Shown piece by piece: positions 16,210 to 24,607 of a DNA stretch of 64,000 nucleotides (its first letter is position 1; every line of letters starts with the position of its first letter). The notes under the pieces are model-generated. The model had not been told where the DNA came from. It did no database searches and saw only the letters and a program-made list of their open reading frames with translations. The stretch covers positions 1-64,000 of the forward strand of contig JAILPZ010000062.1 in assembly GCA_024699225.1 (NCBI GenBank). The letters run 5' to 3'. The translations under genes and the position numbers were made by a program. The stretch comes from Sphaerochaetaceae bacterium (GTDB lineage Bacteria > Spirochaetota > Spirochaetia > Sphaerochaetales > Sphaerochaetaceae).

Positions 16210-17300
16210 TTTGATACCTCCTTGGATTCCTTACCTCTGAAAATAAGCTTGTAGTTGATAAAGAACTCACAGCTGAGCATGCAGAAAAGAAGAATACCTG
16301 AAACAATTTCTGCAACTGATGCCGGAACTCCAAGGCGCTGGTTAAGAGTACTTGAACCTTTGGAAATAACAGCGAGAAGGGCAGAAATGGCAATCATGAC
16401 ATAGGAATTCAGGTGACTGAGCCAGGAAACGGTAATAGCTGTAAAACCAACTCCTGCTGCAACACCCTTGGTAAGAGTATGGTTGGCACCGGCAACAACT
16501 ATAAAGCCGACTATACCGGCAATGGCTCCGGAGAGGAACATGGTTCTCATCATAATCTTTCCTACGTTCATACCTGCATAACGTGCAGTGTTCTCAGAGT
16601 CTCCAATAACTGCAACTTCATAGCCATGCTTTGTTTTGGTCATGTAGATATGCATGAAAACTACAATAATCAGAACAATTATCCAGCCTGCATGAACTCC
16701 AAAAACCTTCGGAAGGAAGGTCTTCTTGTCAAAGGTATCAACAATCTGTGTGCCGGGTCTACCTTCCCACGGACCACCCTGAAGCCAGGCTGCTATTCCA
16801 ATTGCAATATAGTTCATCATAAGTGTGAACAGAGTCTCATTGGTGTTGTACTTGGCTTTAAAGAAGCCTGGTATAAGACCCCAGATACCGCCGAAAAGAG
16901 CTGCAATTATAATCATAAGGGGAAGAGAAACGGCACTTGGAAGAGTCTTGCCAAAATAGAAGGCAATGGCCGATGCACCAATGGCACCTGCTGTAAGCTG
17001 ACCTTCAGCTCCAATATTCCAGAATCTCATCTTGAAGCATGGAGCAATTGCAAGTGCACAACCTAAAAGCGGGACTGCAATCTTAACTGTCTGCTGAAGA
17101 TAAACGCTCTTGCCGAGAGAACCCTGAATTATAACGCCATAGGCAGAAACAGGATTAACGCCTACGAGCATAATCGGAAGACTTCCGAGAATAAGAGCTA
17201 CAAGAATTGACAGTGCCCTGATTCCCCAGGCCTTTGACGGACTCATCAGTTCTCTTTTTGCAAGACGGACAAATGGTGTTTTCTTAGTGGTTTCAGCCAT
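16206..17300 (-). CDS. pnrD: Nucleoside ABC importer permease 1 (BMP/YufP type)
   Basis: A 364-residue permease and the heterodimer partner of the next gene. An N-terminal cytosolic segment precedes the first span; NIGAEGQLTAGAIGAS is the family signature, and the coupling loop AVIGDSENTARYAGMN is present. ATGA overlaps join it to the ATPase upstream and to permease 2 downstream, indicating translational coupling. Confidence 0.86.
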   Translation of the reverse strand: MAETTKKTPFVRLAKRELMSPSKAWGIRALSILVALILGSLPIMLVGVNPVSAYGVIIQGSLGKSVYLQQTVKIAVPLLGCALAIAPCFKMRFWNIGAEGQLTAGAIGASAIAFYFGKTLPSAVSLPLMIIIAALFGGIWGLIPGFFKAKYNTNETLFTLMMNYIAIGIAAWLQGGPWEGRPGTQIVDTFDKKTFLPKVFGVHAGWIIVLIIVVFMHIYMTKTKHGYEVAVIGDSENTARYAGMNVGKIMMRTMFLSGAIAGIVGFIVVAGANHTLTKGVAAGVGFTAITVSWLSHLNSYVMIAISALLAVISKGSSTLNQRLGVPASVAEIVSGILLFCMLSCEFFINYKLIFRGKESKEVSK

Positions 17301-18826
17301 CAGTTTGCCTCCTTTGATCCGCCGACTGTTGTCATCAGAAGACCTATTTCTTCCTTGGTTGTTTTTCTTGCATCTACAATACCTGAAACCTGACCTGCAC
17401 AGAGGACCAGAATTCTGTCGCAGAGCTCAAGAAGAACATCAAGTTCCTCACCGACATACATGACGGCAGAACCGTTCATCTTCTGCTCAGTAAGAAGATT
17501 ATAGATAGCATAAGAAGTATTAATATCAAGACCGCGGACAGCATATGCTGTGAGAAGTACAGGCGGACGTGAAGCAATCTCACGGCCTACAAGAACCTTC
17601 TGAATGTTTCCGCCGGACATTCTTCTTACAGGAAATTCTGTAGAGGGAGTGACAACCTCAAGATCCTTCCAGACCTTATTTGCCAGGTTTTCAGGTTCTT
17701 TTTTGTTAAAGAACACACCTTTTCCTTTTCTCCATGAGCGAAGCATCATGTTGTTTGTCATGCCCATGGAACCAACCAGACCCATACCAAGTCTGTCTTC
17801 GGGAACAAAGCCCATTCCAACTCCTACCTGACGAATCTGCATGGGGGTTTTGCCTACAAGTTCAATATTTTCACTCTTGTCATTAACAAACTTAATTGAA
17901 CCTGAAGTAATAGGGTAGAGACCTGTAATGGACTCCAGCAGTTCCCTCTGGCCTGAACCGGCAATTCCTGCAACTCCGAGAATTTCACCTGTTTTTGCAG
18001 TAAATGAAACATTATCCAGTCTCTTTATTCCCTCACGGTCAGTGACGGTAAGACCTTCAATAATCAGCTTATCAGCAGGCTTGTCATATTTAGGTCTGTC
18101 AATGTTGAGGGTAACAGAGTGGCCGACCATCATGTCGGTAAGTTCCTGCTGGCTTGTTTCCTTTGTATTGACTGTTGCTATGTACTTTCCCTTTCTGAGA
18201 ATGGCAACCTTGTCTGATACTGAAAGAACCTCGGCAAGCTTGTGAGTAATAAGGACAATTGCCTTACCATCAGCCCTCATGTTTCTGAGAACAGCAAAGA
18301 GCTTGTCTGTTTCCTGCGGGGTCAGAACAGCGGTAGGTTCGTCAAGAATAAGAATCTCGGCACCTCTGTAGAGGACCTTTACTATTTCAACAGTCTGCTT
18401 CTGAGAAACAGACATGTCATAGACCTTTTTTCTGGGATCAACCTGGAATCCGTATCTGTCACAAATATCCTTTACTTTGTCATTTACGGCAGCTATGTCC
18501 ATCTTCTCATCAAGACCCAGAATAATGTTCTGAGCTGCAGTAAAAACATCTACAAGATGGTAGTGCTGATGAATCATTCCTATCCCGTATTTGTATGCAT
18601 CATGCGGGGAACGGATGAATACTTCTTCACCGTTGGCATAAATGCTACCCGAGTCAGGCTGATAAATACCTGACAACATGTTCATCAGAGTTGTTTTTCC
18701 AGATCCGTTTTCGCCCAAAAGACAAAGAATTTCTCCGCGGTTTATCTGCAGATTAATTCCGTCATTTGCTACAACAGGGCCGAAGGTTTTTCTGATGTTT
18801 TTCAGTTCTATTGCACAATTCTGCAA
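17300..18826 (-). CDS. pnrC: Nucleoside ABC importer ATPase (tandem ABC domains)
   Basis: A 508-residue fused double ATPase of the RbsA/YufO type, powering nucleoside uptake. The N-domain has a full Walker A, GENGSGKTT (38-46), Walker B ILILDEPTA and a divergent signature (MSVSQKQ). The C-domain has a degenerate Walker A (GIAGSGQRE) but a clear MSGGNIQK signature, the usual asymmetric pattern of this subgroup. The start codon is TTG with a strong SD (GGGGGAG). It is the first gene of the operon, after a leader with a hairpin and the 19-bp element further upstream. Confidence 0.9.
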   Translation of the reverse strand: MQNCAIELKNIRKTFGPVVANDGINLQINRGEILCLLGENGSGKTTLMNMLSGIYQPDSGSIYANGEEVFIRSPHDAYKYGIGMIHQHYHLVDVFTAAQNIILGLDEKMDIAAVNDKVKDICDRYGFQVDPRKKVYDMSVSQKQTVEIVKVLYRGAEILILDEPTAVLTPQETDKLFAVLRNMRADGKAIVLITHKLAEVLSVSDKVAILRKGKYIATVNTKETSQQELTDMMVGHSVTLNIDRPKYDKPADKLIIEGLTVTDREGIKRLDNVSFTAKTGEILGVAGIAGSGQRELLESITGLYPITSGSIKFVNDKSENIELVGKTPMQIRQVGVGMGFVPEDRLGMGLVGSMGMTNNMMLRSWRKGKGVFFNKKEPENLANKVWKDLEVVTPSTEFPVRRMSGGNIQKVLVGREIASRPPVLLTAYAVRGLDINTSYAIYNLLTEQKMNGSAVMYVGEELDVLLELCDRILVLCAGQVSGIVDARKTTKEEIGLLMTTVGGSKEAN

Positions 18827-18842
18827 CTTAGGTCTCCCCCTT

Positions 18843-18873
18843 TAATAGTCTGGAACCGAATAGGCGACTACTA
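18843..18873 (-). promoter_or_regulatory. 5'-leader hairpin of the nucleoside transporter operon
   Basis: On the minus strand TAGTAGTC pairs with GACTATTA over 8 bp (one G-U), enclosing a 15-nt loop with a possible GCC-GGU inner stem. The hairpin ends a few nt before the SD. It does not match the purine riboswitch core. Role unknown. Confidence 0.4.
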
Positions 18874-18898
18874 AAGATAAATTATACTTATAATGAAT

Positions 18899-18928
18899 AT
18901 TTTATCATCTGTTTTACGGCATTCGCAA
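18899..18928 (-). promoter_or_regulatory. Promoter of the nucleoside transporter operon
   Basis: TTGCGA (18923-18928), 18 nt, then TAAAAT (18899-18904) on the minus strand. The 19-bp element lies 7 bp upstream of this -35 box. Confidence 0.5.
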
Positions 18929-18935
18929 TAAAAAA

Positions 18936-18954
18936 CAACAAACTGCAACAAAAA
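18936..18954 (-). repeat. 19-bp element, copy 2 (upstream of nucleoside transporter operon)
   Basis: CAACAAACTGCAACAAAAA on the plus strand, identical over 19 bp to 11801-11819 and in the same orientation relative to the minus-strand gene it precedes. Confidence 0.65.
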
Positions 18955-19036
18955 GCTAAAATAAGTATTTAAATATCGAAATATTATTCCTCAACCTTTT
19001 CAAAATATAGTAAACTGTCAAAAACAGGGGTGTTTT

Positions 19037-21931
19037 ATGGAACAGAATGAATTGATTAAAGTTCCTTGCCAGGGAGAGGCCAATCCTAATAAGAGAATCC
19101 TCAAACTCGGTAAGAAAATTACTGATGTGGCAGACCACATGATACTCGGTGTCAAATCTTCAGATCCTGAATATTGGGGCCTGAAGGAAATGGTTACCGA
19201 AGAAATGCTCGATATTACTGAGCATATGAAGCTGAGAAAGTTCTATTACTTTGAAGAGCTTCAGAAAATGAATCCCAAATATGACAAGGAAAACCTTGAA
19301 AGAGTACTGGAAGAGGCCAGCAGAGTAGGTCTTATTGAGTACGACTACAGTGACCAGTATGACGACAACGGTCCTATCGAAGGTGCAGACAGAAGAAAGA
19401 GATGGAGAATCTCATACTTTGTTCCGGGAATTGCAGAGCTTTTCAACTCAACAGAGAAGATGATTGAAGAGCATCCGGTAAATGCTACCTTCTTTGAAAG
19501 AATGACATTTATACCTCTGACAAAGATTACACAGATGGTTCGTCCGGGTGGTGATGGAATTGGTATGCACGTCATTCCTGTTGAAAAAGCAATTGAAACA
19601 GAACGCCAGAGTGTAAAGCAGGAGCATATCTCACACTGGCTTAAAAAGTACACAGGACATATCTCAGCAGGTATCTGTTCCTGCCGTGCTTCCCGTGCTG
19701 TTCTCGGTGACGGCTGTGCAGATGATTGCAACGACTGGTGTATCCAGGTCGGTGATATGGCTGACTATACAGTAGAAACAGGCAGAGCCCACTATATTAC
19801 AAAGGAAAAGGCTCTTGAAATCCTGCAGAAGGCTGAGGATAACGGTTTTGTTCACCAGATTACAAACATTGACGGTGAGGACCATATTTTTGACATCTGT
19901 AACTGTGACGTTAAGATCTGTAATGCATTAAGAACTTCCATGCTCTTTAACACACCGAATATGTCCAGAAGTGCATATGTTGCCAAGGTAGACAAGGAAA
20001 ACTGTGTTGCCTGCGGCCGCTGTGTTGAATCCTGCCCGGGCGGAGCCGTAAAGCTTGGCCAGAAGCTGTGCAAGAAGGATGGAAGTGAGGTTAAATATCC
20101 TCAGGCAGTTCTTCCGGATAAGATCCACTGGGGCAAGTATGCCTGGGATGAGAACTACAGAGATACAGCAAGACTTCACAACAGCTACTCAACAGGTTCA
20201 TCTCCCTGTAAGGCAGCCTGTCCTGCACACGTTCCTGTTCAGGGATATCTGAAGATGGCTCATGAGGGAAGATATACAGAAGCTCTGGCCCTGATTAAGA
20301 GGGAAAATCCGTTCCCGGCAGTCTGCGGAAGAATCTGTAACAAGAGATGTGAGGAAGCCTGTACAAGAGGTGATATTGATAAGGCTGTTTCCATAGATGC
20401 AGTTAAGAAGTTCCTTGCAGACAGGGAAATCCAGGCTGAAAACAGATACGTTCCAAAGAAGGTCGTTCCTTCTGTTTACGGTAAGTTTGACGAGAAGATT
20501 GCGATTATAGGTGCAGGTCCTGCAGGTCTTAGTGCTGCATACTATCTTGCAGTTATGGGTTATTCTCCTGTTGTCTTTGAAAAGAACAAGAGACCCGGCG
20601 GTATGATGACATACGGTATTCCTACCTACAAGCTTGAAAAAGATGTAATAGATGCTGAAATAGACGTTCTTAAGACTCTCGGCGTAGAGATTAGATGCGG
20701 TATAGAGGTTGGTAAGGATGTAACTATTGAAGGTCTTAAGAAAGAAGGCTTTAAGGCATTCTACGTAGCTATAGGATGCCAGGGCGGAAGAAGACCCGGA
20801 GTTCCCAACGATAATATTGAAGGAACAGATATTGCCGTTTCCTACCTCAGAAACGCTTTTGAGCACCAGGATGAGAAGTTCACAGGTAACGTAGTTGTAG
20901 TCGGTGGCGGAAACGTTGCAGTTGACTGTGCCATGACAGCTAAGAGACTTGGCAGTGCCCATGTATCCATGTTCTCACTTGAAGACAGGGAAACCATGCC
21001 GGCAAGCAAGGCAGAAGTTGCAGAGACTCTTGAAGAAGGTATTGAAGTATGTAACTCATGGGGACCCAAGGAGCTTAAGACAGATAAGAACGGTAAGCTC
21101 TGTGAGATTGTCTTCAAGCGCTGTACAAGAACAATTGATCCTGAAACACTTAAGTTCTCACCTGAGTATGATGAGAGCGAGACCATCACAGTTAAGTGTG
21201 ACAAGGTAGTCTTTGCCATAGGCCAGGCAATAGAGTGGGGTGACCTGCTTAAGGGTACTGCAGTTAAGTTCTGGCATGGAAACTACCCTGTAGCCGACAA
21301 GCTTACATATCAGACAGATGATCCTGATATCTTCGTCGGTGGTGACGTCTACACAGGACCTCGCTTTGTAATTGATGCTATTGCCCAGGGTCACGAGGCT
21401 GCTGAATCACTTCACAGACACGTAAGACCAAGAGCCCACATGATTATAGGCCGTGACAGAAGAGACTTCATACCACTTGATAAGACTGACTTAACCTATC
21501 CTTCTTACGACGAATCAGGTCGCCAGGAAGCAGGAATGGATGAGAGTATTGACTACCACAACTCATTTAAGGATGCACACAAGACCCTTACTGAGGAGCA
21601 GGTCCATATTGAAACCGGACGCTGCCTTGGCTGTGGAGCATCGGTTGTTGACCCGAACAAGTGTATAGGCTGTGGTATCTGTACCACCCGCTGTGAGTTC
21701 GATGCCATCCACCTTCACCGAGAACTTCCCGAGTGTTCAGACCTCAGAAGAGCTGAAGATAAGATTACAGGTCTTGCTTCTTACGCCATTAAGCGTGGTT
21801 TTAAGATTGCAGCTCACTCAATGAGTGCAGAAGCCCGTGAAATGAGAAGTAAGAGAAAGGCTTACAAGAAGAAGATTAAGGAAATGGGGGATCCGGGCAA
21901 GTACACCGGAAACGCCTACGTGGAAGAGTAA
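19037..21931 (+). CDS. Large FAD/Fe-S oxidoreductase (GltD-like core with extra ferredoxin domains)
   Basis: A 964-residue cytosolic multidomain enzyme. Residues 1-140 look winged-helix-like. A Cys-rich region follows (CSCRASRAVLGDGC, CADDCNDWC), then a ferredoxin motif CVACGRCVESCPGG (about 322-335). Next come the GltD-type N-terminal Fe-S domain (CKAACPAHVPVQ about 391; CGRICNKRCEEAC), an FAD site IIGAGPAGLSAA (about 490), an NAD(P)H site VVGGGNVAVDCA (about 620) and a C-terminal ferredoxin CIGCGICTTRCEF (about 876). It resembles glutamate-synthase small subunit/NfnB-type electron-bifurcating flavoproteins; the partner and substrate are unknown. SD AGGGGTG supports the start. It stands alone. 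Confidence 0.8.
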   Translation: MEQNELIKVPCQGEANPNKRILKLGKKITDVADHMILGVKSSDPEYWGLKEMVTEEMLDITEHMKLRKFYYFEELQKMNPKYDKENLERVLEEASRVGLIEYDYSDQYDDNGPIEGADRRKRWRISYFVPGIAELFNSTEKMIEEHPVNATFFERMTFIPLTKITQMVRPGGDGIGMHVIPVEKAIETERQSVKQEHISHWLKKYTGHISAGICSCRASRAVLGDGCADDCNDWCIQVGDMADYTVETGRAHYITKEKALEILQKAEDNGFVHQITNIDGEDHIFDICNCDVKICNALRTSMLFNTPNMSRSAYVAKVDKENCVACGRCVESCPGGAVKLGQKLCKKDGSEVKYPQAVLPDKIHWGKYAWDENYRDTARLHNSYSTGSSPCKAACPAHVPVQGYLKMAHEGRYTEALALIKRENPFPAVCGRICNKRCEEACTRGDIDKAVSIDAVKKFLADREIQAENRYVPKKVVPSVYGKFDEKIAIIGAGPAGLSAAYYLAVMGYSPVVFEKNKRPGGMMTYGIPTYKLEKDVIDAEIDVLKTLGVEIRCGIEVGKDVTIEGLKKEGFKAFYVAIGCQGGRRPGVPNDNIEGTDIAVSYLRNAFEHQDEKFTGNVVVVGGGNVAVDCAMTAKRLGSAHVSMFSLEDRETMPASKAEVAETLEEGIEVCNSWGPKELKTDKNGKLCEIVFKRCTRTIDPETLKFSPEYDESETITVKCDKVVFAIGQAIEWGDLLKGTAVKFWHGNYPVADKLTYQTDDPDIFVGGDVYTGPRFVIDAIAQGHEAAESLHRHVRPRAHMIIGRDRRDFIPLDKTDLTYPSYDESGRQEAGMDESIDYHNSFKDAHKTLTEEQVHIETGRCLGCGASVVDPNKCIGCGICTTRCEFDAIHLHRELPECSDLRRAEDKITGLASYAIKRGFKIAAHSMSAEAREMRSKRKAYKKKIKEMGDPGKYTGNAYVEE

Positions 21932-21952
21932 ATTTTCTGAAATAAAAAAATT

Positions 21953-21977
21953 GGCTGTAACTTTTTGAGTTACAGCC
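21953..21977. terminator. Bidirectional terminator
   Basis: GGCTGTAAC-TTTTTGA-GTTACAGCC is a perfect 9-bp stem between two convergent genes. AAAAAAA precedes it, giving a U tract for the minus strand, and a T-rich tract follows for the plus strand. Confidence 0.85.
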
Positions 21978-22032
21978 ATTTATTTTGTTGTTTTTGGTTT
22001 CTTTTCTTTAATTACTTAATAAGTATCTCCTA

Positions 22033-23877
22033 TTAAAGCTTTTTCATAACTTCCTTGCCGTGCTTACAGAGCGGGCATTCAAAGTCGTCAGGAAGTTCTT
22101 CTCCTTCATATACGTAGCCGCAGATCTGGCAGACCCAGCCGGTCTTCTTTTCTGTTACAACAGGCTGAGGCTTGATGTGAGTCAGATAGTATGAATATGT
22201 GCAGGGCTTTTCATCAGCAAGCTTAACAGCTTCAGTTACATCTGCAATATAGAGGTAGTGACTTCCAAGGTCTACTGTCTGCTTAACGCAGGCACTGACC
22301 ATTGTGCAAGCTTCTGTGAGGTAGAGAATTCCGTTTTCGGCTCTTGCTACATTTTCAAAGCCGGCAAACTTGTCAGTATCTTTTCCTGAGGCAAAACCAA
22401 AGCGCTTGAATACTGAGAAGTCTGTTTTCTCTGTAAGAATGCTTACGTTGAACTTACCGGTCTTCTGAATAGCCTCATTTGAGAAGTTCTTCTTATTCAC
22501 TGCAATTGTAACTGTAAGAGGATCTTCTGCTACCTGAGTTAAGGTGTTGATTATACAGCCGTTGTCCTTTCCGTTGTTTGTTGAAAGAACAAACAATCCG
22601 TAACTGATGTTAAAGAGGGCTGTCTTGTCTATTCCCTTTTTCTCTTCCTTTTCTGCTGTGGCAACGGAGCAGGGACAGACAAAGTCAGCAGCAATTGCGT
22701 CTGCAATTTCATCCAGCTGGGCAAGATTTGCTTCTTTTACGGAGGACTTGAGGGAGGCCTTGGCTTCAATGAATTTTGTGCCCTTGAGGGTGCTGAAGAT
22801 TTCCTTCATCTTGTTTCCGCTTGTAGCTGCCCATGAACCGTTTTCAATAAAGGCAACTGTTCTGTTCTGAAGGTTGTGAGCCTGGATATCCAGAAGAGCC
22901 TCTTCCATATTAATGAAAATACCGGCGTTATAGGTTGTTGAAGCAAATACAAGGTGACTGCATCTGAAAGCCTCAGAAACAATTACTGATGAGTGAACTG
23001 TAGAAACATCATAGGTGACAATATTCTTAATTCCCTTGTCAGCAAGTTTTGCAGCAAGAATATTGGCTGCATTTTCTGTATCTCCGTAAACAGAGGCATA
23101 TGCAACCATAACTGCCTTGTCTTCCGGGGTGTATGTAGCCCATTTGACGTACTTGTCAACAATATAAGGAATGTTCTTTCTCCAGATCGGACCGTGAAGC
23201 GGGCAGATCATGGAAATATCAAGACCGGAGGCCTTGTTTAAAAGGGCTGAGACCTGAGTGCCGTACTTTCCTACAATATTTGTGTAGTAGCGTCTTGCCT
23301 CATCCAGATACTGCTGCTCGAAGTTAACTTCGTCTGCAAAGATATTGCCCGAAAGGGCGCCAAAGGTGCCGAAGGCGTCAGCAGAGAAGAGGATTTTATC
23401 AGTTATGTCGTAGGTGACCATGACTTCAGGCCAGTGAACCATTGGGGCCATGACAAAGGTAAGTTCATGTTTTCCGGTCTTCAGTACGTCGCCTTCCTTG
23501 ACCAGATGAGTCATTTTGTCCGGGTCAAACTCAAAGAACTGCTTTACCATGGCAACAGCCTTGGCATTTGTTACAATTGTGACCTCTGGGTGTCTTAATA
23601 CCAGTTCTGCAAGGGTTGCAGCGTGGTCGGGCTCCATGTGGTTTACAATCACATAATCAAGTTTTCTTCCGTTGAGAACATAATCAACGTTCTCAAAGAA
23701 GACCTGACCTACAGCCCTGTCTACTGTGTCCAGAAGGACAGTTTTATCGTCGAGAAGAACATATGAGTTATATGAAACTCCTCTGGGAATGGGATAGACA
23801 CTCTCAAACAGAGCAAGACGTCTGTCGGATGAGCCTACATAGTACAAATCATTAGTAACTTTTTGTGTGCAATGCAT
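22033..23877 (-). CDS. Flavodiiron protein fused to flavin reductase and rubredoxin
   Basis: A 614-residue four-module protein that reduces O2 to water and/or NO to N2O. Residues 1-250 are the metallo-beta-lactamase-like diiron domain, with H80-M-E82-P-D84-H85 and further ligands in VHWPE, SADAFG and PLHGP. Residues about 255-395 are flavodoxin-like (VAYASVYGDTENAA). Residues about 410-560 resemble a flavin-reductase-like FMN-binding domain. The C-terminus is a rubredoxin with C583/C586 and C601/C604. All electron carriers are thus on one chain, probably fed by NAD(P)H or a reductase. It suits an anaerobe exposed to oxygen. SD GAGGA supports the start; it lies 7 nt after tmk. Confidence 0.9.
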   Translation of the reverse strand: MHCTQKVTNDLYYVGSSDRRLALFESVYPIPRGVSYNSYVLLDDKTVLLDTVDRAVGQVFFENVDYVLNGRKLDYVIVNHMEPDHAATLAELVLRHPEVTIVTNAKAVAMVKQFFEFDPDKMTHLVKEGDVLKTGKHELTFVMAPMVHWPEVMVTYDITDKILFSADAFGTFGALSGNIFADEVNFEQQYLDEARRYYTNIVGKYGTQVSALLNKASGLDISMICPLHGPIWRKNIPYIVDKYVKWATYTPEDKAVMVAYASVYGDTENAANILAAKLADKGIKNIVTYDVSTVHSSVIVSEAFRCSHLVFASTTYNAGIFINMEEALLDIQAHNLQNRTVAFIENGSWAATSGNKMKEIFSTLKGTKFIEAKASLKSSVKEANLAQLDEIADAIAADFVCPCSVATAEKEEKKGIDKTALFNISYGLFVLSTNNGKDNGCIINTLTQVAEDPLTVTIAVNKKNFSNEAIQKTGKFNVSILTEKTDFSVFKRFGFASGKDTDKFAGFENVARAENGILYLTEACTMVSACVKQTVDLGSHYLYIADVTEAVKLADEKPCTYSYYLTHIKPQPVVTEKKTGWVCQICGYVYEGEELPDDFECPLCKHGKEVMKKL

Positions 23878-23884
23878 TTGTTCC

Positions 23885-24505
23885 TCACAATATTTTGTTT
23901 ATCAATTTATTCTTAATTTCTTCAAAAATCTCTTCTCTTGAAAGATCTCCCTTTATTCTTAAAAGGTTGCATCCTTCAGGCAGGGATGAAAAACACCTTT
24001 CATATCCCTGTTTTACCTTTACCTGGTACTCATACTTCTCGTATATTTCCTTAGCCTGACCACGGGAGTTGATTCTCTGTATACAGTCTTCAACCGGGGT
24101 GTCAATGTAAATTACATATTCAGGATAGGGAAAGGTGCTGTTTAAAAGCATGACTGTATCAAAATCATAACCTATGCTCTGGTATGCAAGGGAAGAGAAA
24201 AAATATCTGTCCGAGACGACAATTTTCCCTTCGTTTATGTTTTTAACAACTCCGTTTTCCGTGTTATACAGATGATTATCTCTGTCTGCAGAGAAAAGTC
24301 TGGCAACTGTTGACTGCGGGACTGTAAATTCTCCGGAGAGAACACGACGGATAATCTTACCGGTTTCAGAGTCTGTAGGCTCTGCCGTAATCATGTATTT
24401 TAGTCCCGTTTTTGAAAGCTCAGAATCAATATTTTTCAGCTGAGTTGTAGTGCCTGCACCGTCAAGGCCTTCGAGAACCCAGAAATTTTTAAGAATATTT
24501 GTCAC
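23885..24505 (-). CDS. tmk: Thymidylate kinase
   Basis: A 206-residue dTMP kinase, making dTDP for DNA synthesis. The fold is clear from EGLDGAGTTTQ (12-22), the Glu-Pro-Thr segment AEPTDSETGK and the DRYFFSSLAYQ motif. The P-loop lysine of GxxGxGKS/T is replaced by Thr19. I recall similar GTTT P-loops in some other bacterial thymidylate kinases, so it is probably functional. The start is GTG after SD GGAGG; a small hairpin CCGC-AAA-GCGG touches that SD. It shares a transcript with the flavodiiron gene. Confidence 0.88.
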   Translation of the reverse strand: MTNILKNFWVLEGLDGAGTTTQLKNIDSELSKTGLKYMITAEPTDSETGKIIRRVLSGEFTVPQSTVARLFSADRDNHLYNTENGVVKNINEGKIVVSDRYFFSSLAYQSIGYDFDTVMLLNSTFPYPEYVIYIDTPVEDCIQRINSRGQAKEIYEKYEYQVKVKQGYERCFSSLPEGCNLLRIKGDLSREEIFEEIKNKLINKIL

Positions 24506-24528
24506 GTTTCCTCCGCTTTGCGGTTTTT

Positions 24529-24557
24529 ATAATACATAATTTAAGGCATTTAGTCGA
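24529..24557 (-). promoter_or_regulatory. tmk promoter
   Basis: TCGACT (24552-24557), 17 nt, TATTAT (24529-24534) on the minus strand. Confidence 0.4.
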
Positions 24558-24587
24558 TTGTTTGTAAAAGCCATTATTTGGTAGAAT
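24558..24587 (+). promoter_or_regulatory. tamB promoter
   Basis: TTGTTT (24558-24563), 18 nt, TAGAAT (24582-24587), back to back with the tmk promoter and 20 nt before the tamB ATG. Confidence 0.4.
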
Positions 24588-24607
24588 GAACAATAGTATA
24601 TATAAGA

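Noticed and set aside
16413..17066. A 217-codon plus-strand frame rich in Asn, Cys and His
   Set aside because: It is the antisense shadow of the nucleoside permease gene and has the odd composition typical of such shadows.
18827..19036. A purine riboswitch before the nucleoside transporter operon
   Set aside because: The hairpin seen lacks the three-way junction and conserved loops of the purine aptamer.
20198..20962. A 254-codon minus-strand frame opposite the large oxidoreductase
   Set aside because: It is antisense to the Fe-S and FAD motifs of a real gene and has no recognised motif.
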